Positions 25,001 through 34,175 are shown, numbered from the stretch's first letter. The stretch is 64,000 nt of DNA from Pomphorhynchus laevis (GCA_012934845.2 WNNJ02001491.1:62001-126000); one strand, 5' to 3'. The notes: generated by a model not told the origin, from the sequence alone. Numbers and translations are program-made.

Positions 25001-28000
25001 TTGTTTCGCCAAAAGCTATGTGCCATATAACGCAGAAGTTGCCTATGCGAACGAAGAAGAGCAAAGAATTGTATACGATAAACAGATGAGTCAAGTTCTG
25101 AAGATAGTCTGAGATAACGATGATAACTTCTGAAAGAATGACGCAGGAGGCGTTTTGAAATCACATACTCAGAGTCGAACCATGTTGTACGATAGTGACG
25201 TGATTGAATAACAGTTTTAAAGGGAAGAATTTTATAGAGGATAGAGCAAAATACATTGTTAAAGTGGGTACATAAGTAATTGGGGGATTGGTAGATAGAA
25301 GAAGGATACATTAACGGACAGCGGTTAATATGAGAGTGAAGAAGGGAAAAGTCGAGGAATTTCCAAGAACGACACGAGATAATTTTTGCAGGAACATTGA
25401 TTTTTAACAAAGGGAAAAACAGATAGAAAGGAAGTGATCAGATAGAGCAGGGTCAGATATGCACAATGAAGAAGACAAGGCAAGACGCGTAGGTAGGGCA
25501 ACAATATCGAGCGCACCGCCAAGTATATGGGTATCAGAAGAATAATGAGAAGACATGATTTAAAAATCATGATCGTATAATGTAGAAATCGTCTTTAAGG
25601 TATTGGAATCACAAGGACGGTTTAAGCGAACATTTATATCACCTAGTACAACTCAAGGTAAACTTAAGAGGAAGTTGAAAGAAAGTAAGTTTGACAGTTC
25701 ACAGCAAAAAGAGTCAGACGGATGACTTGATCCAGGTCGACAGAATAAGTAGATATTGATAAACAACAAGACGGCTTTTACACGGAACCCAAGTGGTTCG
25801 AAAATAAGAGGAACACATGGCAACGATTATGATTGCAATAGAAACCAATGGGGAGAGAAAACTATAAGATCACCGTGGTTAATTGATCGATTTGAACTAA
25901 TAGGTCGTTGACGAGCCTTATCGACCACAGGAGATTTAAAGAGCGGAGGCGTTTAAGAGAGTAATCATTCTGATCAACGTGCCAAGATTCGGTTAAACAC
26001 AAAACATCCAAAGATTTATGAAGGAAAAGATCATATACTGAATCAACCTTTTACTAATAGAGCGGATATTTAAGACGGCCAATTTCCAAGAAGACTTGGG
26101 GGGAAGCAGCGGAGTCGGAATAATTAGATGATACACTAAACGATTTACTTGAAGATTTGCTGGATTGAGAATTTTTTGATGATTTATTGAAGGATTTACA
26201 GGAAAGTATACTAAAAGATCTAATGGATGATGTAATGGATTATTAACTGGATGATTAACTGGATAATCTATTTGAGTATTAATTTGAGAATTAACTGGAA
26301 TATATACTCGAAGATTTAAATCATCTTTAATCGTTAATCATATATTGGCTGGATTAGAAATATCGTTGGTTCCTGTAGGCGAAACTTCGCCGAGTACCGA
26401 TAAGCTCTCATTAACTGTGTGGGCTTCCCTACTTGATGAAACCACTGTCTTATGCCTTCTAATAAAATATCGCTTACTTGGGTCTGACTTTTTTCGTTAG
26501 GATAATTCTTTCCGCAGTCTCTTAAGTTCCTCTTGTTCATGTTTCGACAAATCAGGGCACAAGTACACCGTATGAAAGTGTAATGAATTCTTAAGCTTAA
26601 ACGAAGATTTTAAAGATGATTTTACATGGATGATGCTAGTTTTTACCTTAACCCACGGAGGAGAATTAGTATGAAGTGCAGGGAGTCAATGAAAGTCTTG
26701 TTTTTGTCCGATTAAAGAACAACCGATTTCCTCAAAGAGATTTAGCGATTTCCCTATCAAGAGAGTTTTCTAATTTAGAATAAGATATTTCTATCTCTGG
26801 TGTGCGTTGAAAAGAACAAACAGCATGAGATACCTGCTTATTGATTCAATGGTTGAGGGAGGAGTTGATAGACTCATTTACTATTCTATGTATACGCTCT
26901 TTGTCTGTCCAGCAACTATTTGAATCATTTGATATCAACTGGCTTTTAAGTTTAGTTACTTCAATCCGTGCTTCGTTGATTGCTTTAGCTGCACAAAATC
27001 CACAGAGGTAATCTTGGGCCAGTAAATCTCTAGAAAGCCTTCTCAGAAGGATTACCGTTGAATACACGTTGCAATTATCCGCAGTACACGTCATTTCGAT
27101 TGAGATAGTCTCCACGTCGTTTTCTGTCATTCCCAGTTCATCGTTGTTCGAACATTGTGTTGATAATTTGGCTGTATGTTTGTCGTTATATTGATTAGAT
27201 GGAATCAATCGTTCTCGATTTGAACATTGGTGCGCACAACAATTAATGCATTGCTTACCATTTTGAACGCGCACACAGCCCTTACAAACAGCTGTTTGAC
27301 TATTACAAGGGCAGCATCGCTTATTTGCAGACTGTTCTGTTATGGTGATTTGTTTTAATTTGATATTATTATAAGTAATTAAAATCAAACACTTTTTAAG
27401 CGGTGATATCTATAATATTATTTTAGATATTAAAATTATATATTTAAATATGTATTTTATTATATTTTAGTACAAATATTATAAATAAATATTATATATA
27501 ATATTCAAACTGCATTGAATATTTTATATAAATATATCTTAATTATTTTCCACTTTTTGTGTAAACCTTTGTGGTCATGTAAGCATGCGCTGGCACGCAT
27601 TTTCCACGTTAAAATAATTTTTTTTTGCAAAAGTTATAATGCTTTGAACAAAAACTTTAGTTTAACAATTTTTTATATATCTTTTTTAATTTAATAATTT
27701 AATGTTCTCCTGTACTTTAACTTACCCTGCCGTGTTTCTAATTTTCTTAAGCTTTTTTACAAGTTTTTCTTACTTTAAGATATGCTGGAAACGCTTTTCC
27801 ACGAATTTGGACACGCACTTCATTCGTGTTTATCAACGACAAAATATCAACATTTGTCAGGTTTGTGATTCCAGTGTCTGTTAAATCGTTTTTGTAAATA
27901 ATTATGTGTGTTTAATGTACTACTTAATATTAGCTTGCACGAATTTAATTTCTTTATTTTAAAATGATAAAAATTATATTTTAGTAATTTTTATTCATAA

Positions 28001-31000
28001 ATAAAAATTAATTTAGAATTGTTTCTTTTTTATAATAATTAATCATTTTTTATAATAATTAATTATTAGTTTTTATTAATACAAATTTTATTTTGACTTG
28101 TGAATGATCAGAACAAAGATTTAAATATTTTTTAATTTATCCACGATATTTCGGCTTACCGTCATCATCTTCATGAAAACCTGTATTAGTCAAAGATGAA
28201 AAAACTGTAGAACAATTGAAAAATAGAGTTATAATAAATAATTTTGTTTACTTCAAGTAAGTATCTGATAACTTCTCACGTTTTTGTTGAGTTTTGGGCA
28301 TCGAGCTTATATGTACATTGACTCAAAAATACCCAATTCTAACTTTTTGTTGCTATAGTTAGGAATTTAAATGCTCTAATATCATAACAAGTTAAAGTAC
28401 ATGTAAATTTCAGATTTAGTCAATTTTTCGAGTTTCAATCCTGTTCTGCAATTATGTTTCTCATACTATGGAATGTGATCCCAATGCAGATGTTCTATCA
28501 GAACGAGGAAAGTGTACCAAAACCTGTAAGGTTTTATTTTCCTTGGTTACCTTAATATTCAATAATTTCCCGTTTAAAAGACAAGCTCCCATTCTTGCAG
28601 AGTACAATAGTTTACGAATTCAAATATTCTTCGTCCTGTGAGAGTACTTACATTAGAGGCGCATTCCGTTGATGGCAAAAAGACTAAATATTTTTAGATG
28701 TTATATTAATGTGTCATCATTTTTATAATGTTCTTCGTTCTGTGAGAGTACTTGCATTAGATGCACATTTCGTTGATGTCAAGAAGATTAAATATTTTTA
28801 AATGTTATCGTTTTTATAAATACTAAATTGTTTCTCTGAAAAGGTACAAGATGCTGTACAGACCTTGCCGAAATACCGTCACAACTTTTCGAAAATTTAA
28901 CAAAGGACAAATATGTTCTTCACGAAATCGGCAGGCATTACCGCAAAGGAGAAAGATTACCGACAGACCATGTTTTCGATATAGCAAATCCGTTTCAAAG
29001 TATCGAATTAGCTGAACAGGTTCGCTTATTTATATTTGTGCAAAATAATATAATATATTATTTATAATATAAAATGTTAGATTATATGCAAATATTATTA
29101 ATGAAAATTATTACATTGAAAATATCCATTTATTTCTTACAGTTTTATAAATTTATAGAAACGGATAAGTTTGTGATTTTTAAAATATAATAGCAGAAGC
29201 TGTAGAAATATAGTGTGAATTCTTAGAAGAAAATTTTTTACTTATTCATTCTTTAATATAAATTTATAGAATATTCTCTAAAGAATTTTAGAGAATTTTG
29301 ACCTCAGATTTTTGTAAGCCTGCAGTCATTCAAAACACTTTTAAATGATTTCGTTTGCAGTCATTTACTTCATGCATATCAATGTTCCTATCCTTAGAAC
29401 GATAGATTAGTCTACTCAACTAGGGAATATGTTGCGTTGAGCATCAAGGCTAATACATGCATTAACTCGATATAAGGATATACTAAGAGCTCTGAATATG
29501 TGTTATGTGCGCGATCTTTACAATTTGCGAGATATGTGTTTGAAATGGGAGATTTGTTACCAAGAACATCACGTTTTGCATCGATTTCTTACTATTCGGT
29601 CCACTTTGCGGACTTATTTCCTTTGTCTGTCGTTGCCGAGTTGTACGGTTTAAACCAATTCAATTTGGAAAGAGACTTGTAAATTCATTAAATTGTTTGA
29701 GCGAACATACTGTCAGTGTATTCAAACAACGTTTTTTTAATTGGGTTATTTATTACTTTTTAAATATGATGTGCAACTTATAACTATGATCGTTATGTTG
29801 TCGAAATTAATTATAAAATATCCTGTGCAAATGGCTTAACAACCGGCTTTTAAGTTGCAATTTAAATAGAAAAAGTAAAATTGTATTTTTCTAGGAAGCG
29901 ATAACAGGATCTATCGAATAAAACAATTTGGGAATAAAACTATTTTTTTCGTTCCTATAAATTTATAAAAGGAAATTACTTTGCGACCACATTACAGTGT
30001 GATCAAAAAGTTTTATGTTAAGTATCCGTGGCCATTCAAGTTAGATTTAGAATAATGTAACTGACAGAAACACACCTCTCTGAAATTTCTCTAATTATTG
30101 GTTTTTGATGTGCTCGCGTCTTTCGGTTGATTTATTTGGTTCGGAATTTTTTGCAATCTCATTGTCTAGTTCCTTAGACTATAGAAACTAAACTATTGTT
30201 CTTTTTGGAAAAAGTGGACGTTTCCCAGTGCCCTGGAAGAATATGCAAAATGTTTAATGATAATAACGACTAAATAGGTGCTTTTTGGAAAAAGTGGACG
30301 TTTCCCAGTGCCAAAAAAGAATAGGCGAAATGCTTGGTGATGATCATAAATGGCCAAAAAGGACGAGGTCGAGAATTGTCTTTTATTATAAAAACGTAAT
30401 TAGCTTTTACCACTAACTGAATAACTGAAAATAATAATAACTGAAAATAATAAAATCATGAGTCAAAATTAAAAGTTAGTGCAATGCTTTTGATAACTTT
30501 TATTTTGATAAGCATTGAATCTCAAATAGTGAAATTTAAAAGTTATATTTTATATTTTAATATAAAGGTATCGCTGTTTAAAAAAGAAAAATCTCGAAAT
30601 CACTTTAAATTTAAAAAGTTTAAAACTTTTCGCTTTCAAGACCTAATTTATTCATGTATATAAGGATTTCATCGTATGAAAGGTGTGGCATTGCATAAAT
30701 GGCATTTATTGTAACATTTACACTGCAAACATTTAGTTTATAAATTCTTGTTGTTGCACAATATTTTCCTCACATGTATTGTTTCTATTCTTGATACAGC
30801 AAGACGCTACTAATCAATCTGGGTGGGTCTCATCAGACCCACCCAGATTACAATCCACATTATATCCACCCAGATTAGAATCTGGGTGGATATACATTGT
30901 TGTATATTACTTTCAGTAGGGGATCGTATTCTAACGATCTATTAGAAACCTACCTAGTTGTGTGATCCGCTAGCCGGATCACTGTTTTTCATGCTGCCAC

Positions 31001-32453
31001 TTGCAATGAATGTTTTTAATTTAACTTGAATGCATCTGTGAGCTGAAATTCTTCGGGTTGTGGCAAAATATTATCCTCACAGGTATTGTTCCTATTCTTG
31101 ATACAGCAGGACGCTATTAATCAGTCTGGGTGGGTCTCATCAGCTGCTGACCCAGACTTACATTTCACGTTTCGACCCTTATTATCTGCTTTCTCCGTAC
31201 ACTGATGCTGATCGGATTTGAACTCAGGACGTCTGTATTGCGATACAACCTTACATCCACTATGCTGGCTGATCCAGTTGGTTAAATATGCATTTCTGAA
31301 TATTGCTTTTGGTAGGGGATCGTATTCTTACGATCTATTAGAAACTTACCTTAGGTGTGTGATCCGCTAGCCGGATTGCGGCTCGTGGAAGTATGAAAAA
31401 CAATTATCCGGCTTGCTGTGCTTCAAAGAGATCGTTAGAATACGATCCTCTACCAAAAGTAATATACATAAATGTATATCTACACCACTGGAGCAGCCAG
31501 CCTAGTGGATAACAGTTATCCGCTGGCCGGATCACTTGTTTTCATGCTGCCACTTGCAATGAATGCTTTTTAATTTAACTTGAATGCATCTGTGAGCTGA
31601 AATTCTTCTGGTTGTGGCACAATATTATCCTCACAGGTATTGTTCCTATTCTTGAATCAGCAGGACGCTAATAATCAGCCTTGTGAGTATCATCAGCTAC
31701 TGACCCATACCCACATCTCAAGTTTCGACTCATAGTATCTGCTTTCTCCGTACATTTCACGTCGAGACCTACCCAGTTTGATTAGTAGCGTCCTGTAACA
31801 TCAAGAATAAGAACAATACCTGTGAGAATAATGACGTGCCACAACCAGAAGAATTTCAGCTTACAGATGCAATCAATTTAAACTAATCTAAACATTAATC
31901 AGTAAAACTTTCAACGAACATGTAATTTGATGAATTTATAATTAAAATGGTAATACTGAAAGTTCAAAGTTTATTAAAAATGTTATATTTTATTAAAATA
32001 TATTTTGTTTACAACAAAATATATTTAGATTTAGATTTTCATTTATATTTTATTATTTAGATTTTCATTGCTAGTTGTGATTTGTTATTCCACATGAATG
32101 AGCGTTTAATTTCCGATCGGACACTCCGAGAAGCCAGTATTGAACAATTATACAATCAATGTGTCCAGGTGGAAGCTAAATCCGCTAGTAAGCTATATCT
32201 TCGATTTCAGCATCTTGTCGACTATGGATCAAAATACCATTGTTATATCGTGTCTAAATCTATTGCTAACATATTGGCGAAGGCGATGTGTTCAGATAAT
32301 GTTAATCCGTTAAATTATTCAACATCAACCAAAATTAAATATTCCGTGTTGGAAAGAGGAGGTGAAATTACCTGTCAGGATTTACTGAATTTATTTCCCG
32401 ACATTATAAACATTGAATCCATGATGGATGCATTGATTGATCCTATTTTATAA
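15530..32453 (+). CDS. MIPEP: Mitochondrial intermediate peptidase (M3 family), spliced gene
   Basis: MIPEP removes an octapeptide from imported matrix proteins after the main processing peptidase; it is a zinc metallopeptidase of the thimet oligopeptidase family. Eight exons are recognised: 15530-16072, 19336-19555, about 20189-20278, 20646-20768, 20825-20964, 27780-27860, 28844-29019 and 32061-32453. Together they give the arginine-bearing N-terminus, the FSLGAC and GYIYCD blocks, the catalytic FHEFGHA, the following TDLAEIPS and the C-terminal substrate-binding region. Two stretches expected in the family are missing: about 80-90 residues after exon 1 and 35-40 residues after exon 2. Exon phases do not match across those two gaps but match at all later junctions. 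Introns range from 56 bp to 6.8 kb, and the long ones carry transposons. The gene could be functional with unseen exons, or damaged. Confidence 0.85.
16073..19335 (+). other. MIPEP intron region, expected exon not found
   Basis: AT-rich DNA. It contains a degenerate duplicate of the exon 1 region (16490-16700) and an exon-like island at 17540-17630 (acidic frame IESESEGDSITKENEQMD on +; a perfect GTAAGC donor on -) that fits no known part of MIPEP. The phase of exon 2 requires an exon in here or a loss of it. Confidence 0.5.
16490..16700 (+). pseudogene. Degenerate duplicate of MIPEP upstream region and exon 1 start
   Basis: The order of words around 15436-15560 recurs about 1.06 kb downstream: AGTATTTGA...AAATC, then CAAATT/TTATTTTCATTACATT, then TTGAAT..CATGCCACTATTCG (compare TTGAATATGCATGTTACTATTCG at 15525). 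The copy soon loses any open frame. It looks like an old tandem duplication whose coding part has decayed. It is only partial, and the AT-rich background makes the outer limits uncertain. Confidence 0.45.
19336..19555 (+). CDS. MIPEP: MIPEP exon 2 (LASVCGY block)
   Basis: After the acceptor TTCCAG| the frame reads FNLASVCGYTNYAERALQGM, then SPQKSFNFLNALSSKLKPN. This corresponds to the family's 'LAKLVGYDTFSHRALQGT...MQFLEKLSDKL' segment. The donor is CAA|GTATAT, phase 0. The exon starts with the last base of a codon, so the preceding exon must end in phase 2, which exon 1 does not. Confidence 0.85.
20189..20278 (+). CDS. MIPEP: MIPEP exon 3 (FSLGAC block)
   Basis: The frame gives PFEYFSLGACIAGLNTIL followed by QKYFG, matching '[22 protein letters not shown]'. 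The acceptor may be 20188 (ATTTAG|) or 20203 (AACAG|); both keep the frame. The donor GG|GTATG joins perfectly to the next exon (Gly codon split 2+1). The family segment with 'PWDPPYY' that should precede it is not seen upstream. Confidence 0.8.
20646..20768 (+). CDS. MIPEP: MIPEP exon 4 (GYIYCD block)
   Basis: Acceptor TTTAG|, then VQLFEDSGSEALWDSSVVKL and NVLGYIYCDLIER. This matches the family 'W...V..L.V....GLLGYIYCDFFQR', a beta-strand region next to the active site. The donor after GAAAG starts a 56-bp intron. Confidence 0.88.
20825..20964 (+). CDS. MIPEP: MIPEP exon 5
   Basis: The frame ENKEPLDCHFTVRCTRQIN then IPIIVLHMNFPAPS and LPTMLSR matches 'PHQDCHFTIRGGR...LPVVVLMLNLP...PTLLTP'. 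It ends in phase 1 at CGT G|GTATGC and joins in frame to the catalytic exon 6.8 kb downstream (Arg-Asp-Met). Confidence 0.88.
22001..22331 (+). repeat. Imperfect direct repeat with split hammerhead-like core
   Basis: Two related stretches (about 22040-22139 and 22255-22331) share TTGTCTGGA, TATGCGACCT, AGCCAGCTAA.ACAAGTTA and AAGAGGTCCGGAAAT. CTGATGAGTCCC starts at 22001 and GAGGGACGAAACAACG at 22224. CTGATGA and GAAAC are the two conserved halves of a hammerhead core, and the adjoining GTCCC and GGGAC are exactly complementary, but they are over 200 bp apart. This may be a piece of a SINE-like element related to the cluster at 31 kb. Confidence 0.4.
24511..25410 (-). CDS. LINE-B ORF2, linker and early reverse transcriptase
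   Basis: A 299-residue open stretch. The first half is the linker after the endonuclease (YRTTWFDSEYVISKRLLRHS, WRNKLAYANDSRTKWKILN). The second half contains SSPADPIPSRIHKLLL and GIFPVLWKTAIVRPLLKKPS, the 'DP.P..LLK......P...K.A.V.PLLKK' signature of CR1/L2-type reverse transcriptases. The catalytic box lies further 3' in the 24370-23903 frame (SVDLSSAFDIDHKILL then MQYADDILLY), so the enzyme is split by a frameshift. Confidence 0.75.
   Translation of the reverse strand: MLKINVPAKIISCRSWKFLDFSLLHSHINRCPLMYPSSIYQSPNYLCTHFNNVFCSILYKILPFKTVIQSRHYRTTWFDSEYVISKRLLRHSFRSYHRYLRLSSELDSSVYRIQFFALLRSHRQLLRYMAHSFWRNKLAYANDSRTKWKILNSLLSRSSATSTLDPSQFSDYLISKAINLIDLIIVLPQTSYISSIRIPELFYLLEVSEDEVSRLLISFTCKSSPADPIPSRIHKLLLTDFTTFLTSLFDSSIVNGIFPVLWKTAIVRPLLKKPSLDHSLPSSYRPIYQPYLQFLNTLF
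26846..27388 (-). CDS. LINE-B ORF1 with two Cys-rich modules
   Basis: An uninterrupted 180-residue protein. Residues about 24-60 form a dense cysteine module (CCPCNSQTAVCKGCVRVQNG, then CINCCAHQCSN) of a kind I associate with ORF1 proteins of some invertebrate LINEs. Residues about 98-135 form a PHD-like finger (MTCTADNCNVYSTVILLRRL then LCGFCAAKAI). The C-terminus is helical and charged. The corresponding LINE-C ORF1 keeps only the second module in what I can see. The start ATG 27388 is preceded by AT-rich sequence, so a longer 5' region cannot be ruled out. Confidence 0.65.
   Translation of the reverse strand: MILITYNNIKLKQITITEQSANKRCCPCNSQTAVCKGCVRVQNGKQCINCCAHQCSNRERLIPSNQYNDKHTAKLSTQCSNNDELGMTENDVETISIEMTCTADNCNVYSTVILLRRLSRDLLAQDYLCGFCAAKAINEARIEVTKLKSQLISNDSNSCWTDKERIHRIVNESINSSLNH
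27565..27635 (+). mobile_element. LINE-C 3' tail fragment
   Basis: TTTGTGGTCATGTAAGC...GGCACGCATTTTCCACGTTAAAA is the + strand version of the terminal 60 bp of LINE-C (its complement ends the copies at 7830 and 39201). It is a severely 5'-truncated insertion next to, and opposite in orientation to, LINE-B. Confidence 0.75.
27780..27860 (+). CDS. MIPEP: MIPEP catalytic exon (HEFGH)
   Basis: MLETLFHEFGHALHSCLSTT then KYQHLSG: the HExxH zinc-binding and catalytic motif (His-Glu-Phe-Gly-His) of M3 peptidases, followed by the family's 'Y.H..GTRC' strand. The acceptor is TTTAAG|AT and the donor TCA G|GTTTGT, both phase 1. Confidence 0.92.
27861..28843 (+). other. MIPEP intron with a tandem duplication
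   Basis: The intron holds two about 80-bp direct copies (28625-28704 and 28727-28808) sharing TTCTTCGT.CTGTGAGAGT, GCATT.CGTTGATG and TAAATATTTTTA. Nothing else was recognised. Confidence 0.6.
28844..29019 (+). CDS. MIPEP: MIPEP exon 7 (third zinc ligand region)
   Basis: GTRCCTDLAEIPSQLFENL continues into KDKYVLHEIGRHYRKGERLP. The Glu of DLAEIPS corresponds to the third zinc ligand in 'CPTDFAEVPS'. The donor is GAA CAG|GTTCGC, phase 0. Confidence 0.92.
30199..30346. repeat. Two direct copies of an about 70-bp sequence
   Basis: CTTTTTGGAAAAAGTGGACG and TTTCCCAGTGCC occur twice with an 80-bp period (30200 and 30280), followed by similar AT-rich words. The origin is unknown. Confidence 0.6.
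30775..31890 (-). mobile_element. tRNA-headed SINE copies in a foldback cluster
   Basis: At least three minus-strand copies of a module recur at about 30775-31080, 31081-31300 and 31636-31760, and an inverted partial copy ends at 31880. Shared words on the minus strand are GATTA.TAGCGTCCTGCTG, ATCAAGAATAGGAACAATAC and GCCACAACC.GAAGAATTTC. The middle copy carries a tRNA-like head (31205-31285). Between copies lie nested inverted repeats: GATCGT-ATTCTA-ACGATC, GTGATCCG-CTAGC-CGGATCAC, a 40-bp arm pair at about 31297/31424, and a perfect palindrome with AATCTGGGTGGGTCT arms around 30815-30850. No open frame is present. SINE identity is inferred from the pol III boxes and the short repeated body. 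Confidence 0.6.
31205..31285 (-). promoter_or_regulatory. tRNA-like pol III promoter of the SINE
   Basis: On the minus strand an A-box-like CAGCATAGTGG (31257-31267) is followed 32 bp later by a B-box-like GAGTTCAAATCC (31214-31225), with a foldable TGTAT..ATACA between them at the place of an anticodon arm. Order, spacing and sequence fit a tRNA-derived internal promoter. The acceptor stem is poor, so it is a SINE head rather than a working tRNA gene. Confidence 0.6.
32061..32453 (+). CDS. MIPEP: MIPEP last exon with stop
   Basis: Starting after ATTTAG|, the frame IFIASCDLLFHMNERLISD matches 'QVFYATLDQIYHGKHPLR'. Later YLRFQHLVDYGSKYHCYIVS corresponds to the C-terminal substrate-binding motif 'LRFSHLVGYGARYYSYLMS', and LERGGEITCQDLLNLFPDI to the GG-containing tail. 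The second tyrosine of the 'YY.Y' motif is His here and one glycine is Asp. The outer tyrosines are kept. The stop is TAA at 32451-32453. Confidence 0.9.
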   Translation: MFIASCDLLFHMNERLISDRTLREASIEQLYNQCVQVEAKSASKLYLRFQHLVDYGSKYHCYIVSKSIANILAKAMCSDNVNPLNYSTSTKIKYSVLERGGEITCQDLLNLFPDIINIESMMDALIDPIL

Positions 32454-33365
32454 TTTATTAAAATGTTATTGTAACTATTTGTGTTGTTTTTCACAACACA
32501 TTTAAATTTGATTTTTCAATTAAATTTCTCTAATTTTTCATATTGTACGGCCAAAATTCAATTTTATCTAAATTTGTATTACGGCTAAAATTTACGCCTT
32601 ACTAATTCTTGTTTAGCAATTTCAAAATCTAATTATTTATTCATTTTTGTTTTTATTTTGTAACATTTTTTATTTTTATGTAAAAATGTTTGTTTTATTT
32701 GAAGACCAATTGATTTTAATTTAATTTTTAATTTAAAATCTTGCTGTTTATCTGATTAAAACTATCAATGTACATTTGTAAATTAGTAAATTTTCTTGTT
32801 ACTCTTTCATTATCTTCACAGGTTTGTACTACTGAATTTTTAAGATTATTTTTCGTAAAATCATTAAAAATCTTTTTGTTAATTAGATTTTATAGATTTT
32901 ATTTTGATACATTTTTTAAATATTTAGATTTTAACAATTTATTTTTATAAAATTAATATTTTATTGCAGTTTAGTATTTTATTAAATCAATATGTCAACA
33001 TAGGAGTAAATTAATAATTTAATTTACAATTAATTAATAATTATTAAATTAATGAATCAACTAATGATTATATAATCTACGATTAAAGAGCACAGAATAA
33101 AGAGCAGAGAGGAATTATTTTAGAATTTTATTTAAAAATAAATTGTCATTGCCGCAAATTTTCAGTAACAAACTGTTACCATCTTCAGGCTTCAAGTGAA
33201 ATCATAATTTTGCTTTGTATAACAATATCAACAGCAGTGCAGTGATGCTCCTTTGTTCTACAATTACATGATTTCACTGTGTGAGCTTAAGGGTATGAAA
33301 GCAAAAATAAAACATGCGAATAAAACAAATGAATACAAAACAAAATAAAACTATTATTCAAATAA
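32454..33365. other. Region downstream of MIPEP
   Basis: Very AT-rich with no recognised gene. It contains the likely 3' UTR; AATAAA words occur (for example near 33107) but none can be singled out. Confidence 0.45.
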
Positions 33366-33975
33366 AATAAACTGAACGAACTGAACGAACAGACTGAACG
33401 AACGAACTGAACGAACGGCTGAACGAACGGACTGAACTAACGGGGAGAACGAACGAATTGAATGAACTGACTGAGCGAATGGATTGAACGAACGAATTGA
33501 ACTAATAGACTGAATGAACAGACTGAACTAACATACTAAACTAACGAACTGAACGAACAGACTGAACGAACAGACTGTACGAACGGATTGAACAAACGGA
33601 CTGAACGAACAGATTGAACTAACAGACAGAACGAACATACGGAAAGAACGGATTGAATGAACTGACTGAGCGAACGGATTGAACTAATAGACTGAACGAA
33701 CAGACTGAACCAACATACTAAACTAACGGACTGAACGGTAGCTTATAATTCATCTTATATTTTTTTATTAATAAAACCTATTAATATTATTAGTAGTCAA
33801 ATAGAGTAACAAAAATACTCAAATAAATTATACCAAAATTAAATTATTCAAATTTAAAATATTCCTCTGTTCTCTTTACAGAATAAACTGAACGAACGGA
33901 CTAAACGAACGAACTGCACGAGCGGACTGAACGAACAGAGTAAACTAACTGACTGAACGAACAGACTGAATTGCT
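33366..33975. repeat. Degenerate GAACGAAC-type minisatellite
   Basis: Irregular tandem units of about 12-14 bp around GGACTGAACGAAC run from 33366 to about 33738. An AT-rich insertion of about 140 bp follows, and the array resumes at about 33880-33970. Units vary at several positions, so the array is older than the 16- and 17-bp arrays in this window. No coding potential is evident. Confidence 0.8.
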
Positions 33976-34127
33976 TACCCGTTAAACTTTTAAAAGTGCA
34001 TATTTGTATTTTATAATAGCTAACGATTTTAAACATAACCTAGTATCTGTATCTGCACAGGTATGGATTATTTTGCATTTATTTATTTCCAGCATATGTA
34101 AAATTTCACGCATATGTAAAATTTCAC

Positions 34128-34175
34128 GTGCAGGCAATAACATGCCTGCACTCATTTTTATAAGTGCAGGCATGC
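34128..34175. repeat. Short inverted repeats around GTGCAGGCA
   Basis: GTGCAGGC-AATAACAT-GCCTGCAC forms a hairpin at 34128-34152, and AAGTGCAGGCATG repeats one arm 15 bp later. It is preceded by two direct copies of CATATGTAAAATTTCACG. Function unknown. Confidence 0.5.

Larger units (their letters stand above)
23186..27400 (-). mobile_element. LINE-B, CR1/L2/Rex-like non-LTR element
   Basis: Minus-strand order is ORF1 (27388-26846), endonuclease remains (about 26.1-25.45 kb, with a GD.NVRL-like box and THILGGALDIV), then reverse transcriptase (25410-23903; FVYADD-type box MQYADDILLYSHS; FCGVLQGSVLG) and the C-terminal thumb region (23629-23321, LGWLNIEHRIRFRLLCLTYR). The 3' tip near 23186 resembles the LINE-C tip (TTTTA-TGC-GCAAATGC), so the families are related. 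It is more AT-rich and more decayed than LINE-C, with several frameshifts and stops, and so is probably older. It lies antisense to MIPEP inside an intron. Confidence 0.85.
20965..27779 (+). other. MIPEP 6.8-kb intron
   Basis: AT-rich intron. It holds the repeat unit with hammerhead-like words at 22.0-22.33 kb, a full-length-sized LINE-B on the minus strand (23.19-27.4 kb) and a short LINE-C 3' tail on the plus strand (27.57 kb). The remainder (21.0-21.95 and 22.35-23.18 kb) shows no feature I can name. Confidence 0.7.
29020..32060 (+). other. MIPEP 3-kb intron with SINE and foldback cluster
   Basis: AT-rich to 30.17 kb, with one unassigned 60-residue frame at 29500-29682 that I could not identify. 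Then come a 70-bp direct repeat (30199-30346) and the SINE/foldback cluster (30775-31890). Confidence 0.6.

Noticed and set aside
28440-28540. Possible extra MIPEP exon upstream of exon 7
   Set aside because: The frame MECDPNADVLSERGKCTKTC has no counterpart in the family, and exons 6 and 7 already join in frame without it.
31205-31285. A functional tRNA gene
   Set aside because: A- and B-box-like words are present but the acceptor stem and anticodon arm are poor and the sequence continues into a repeated body, so a SINE head is the better reading.
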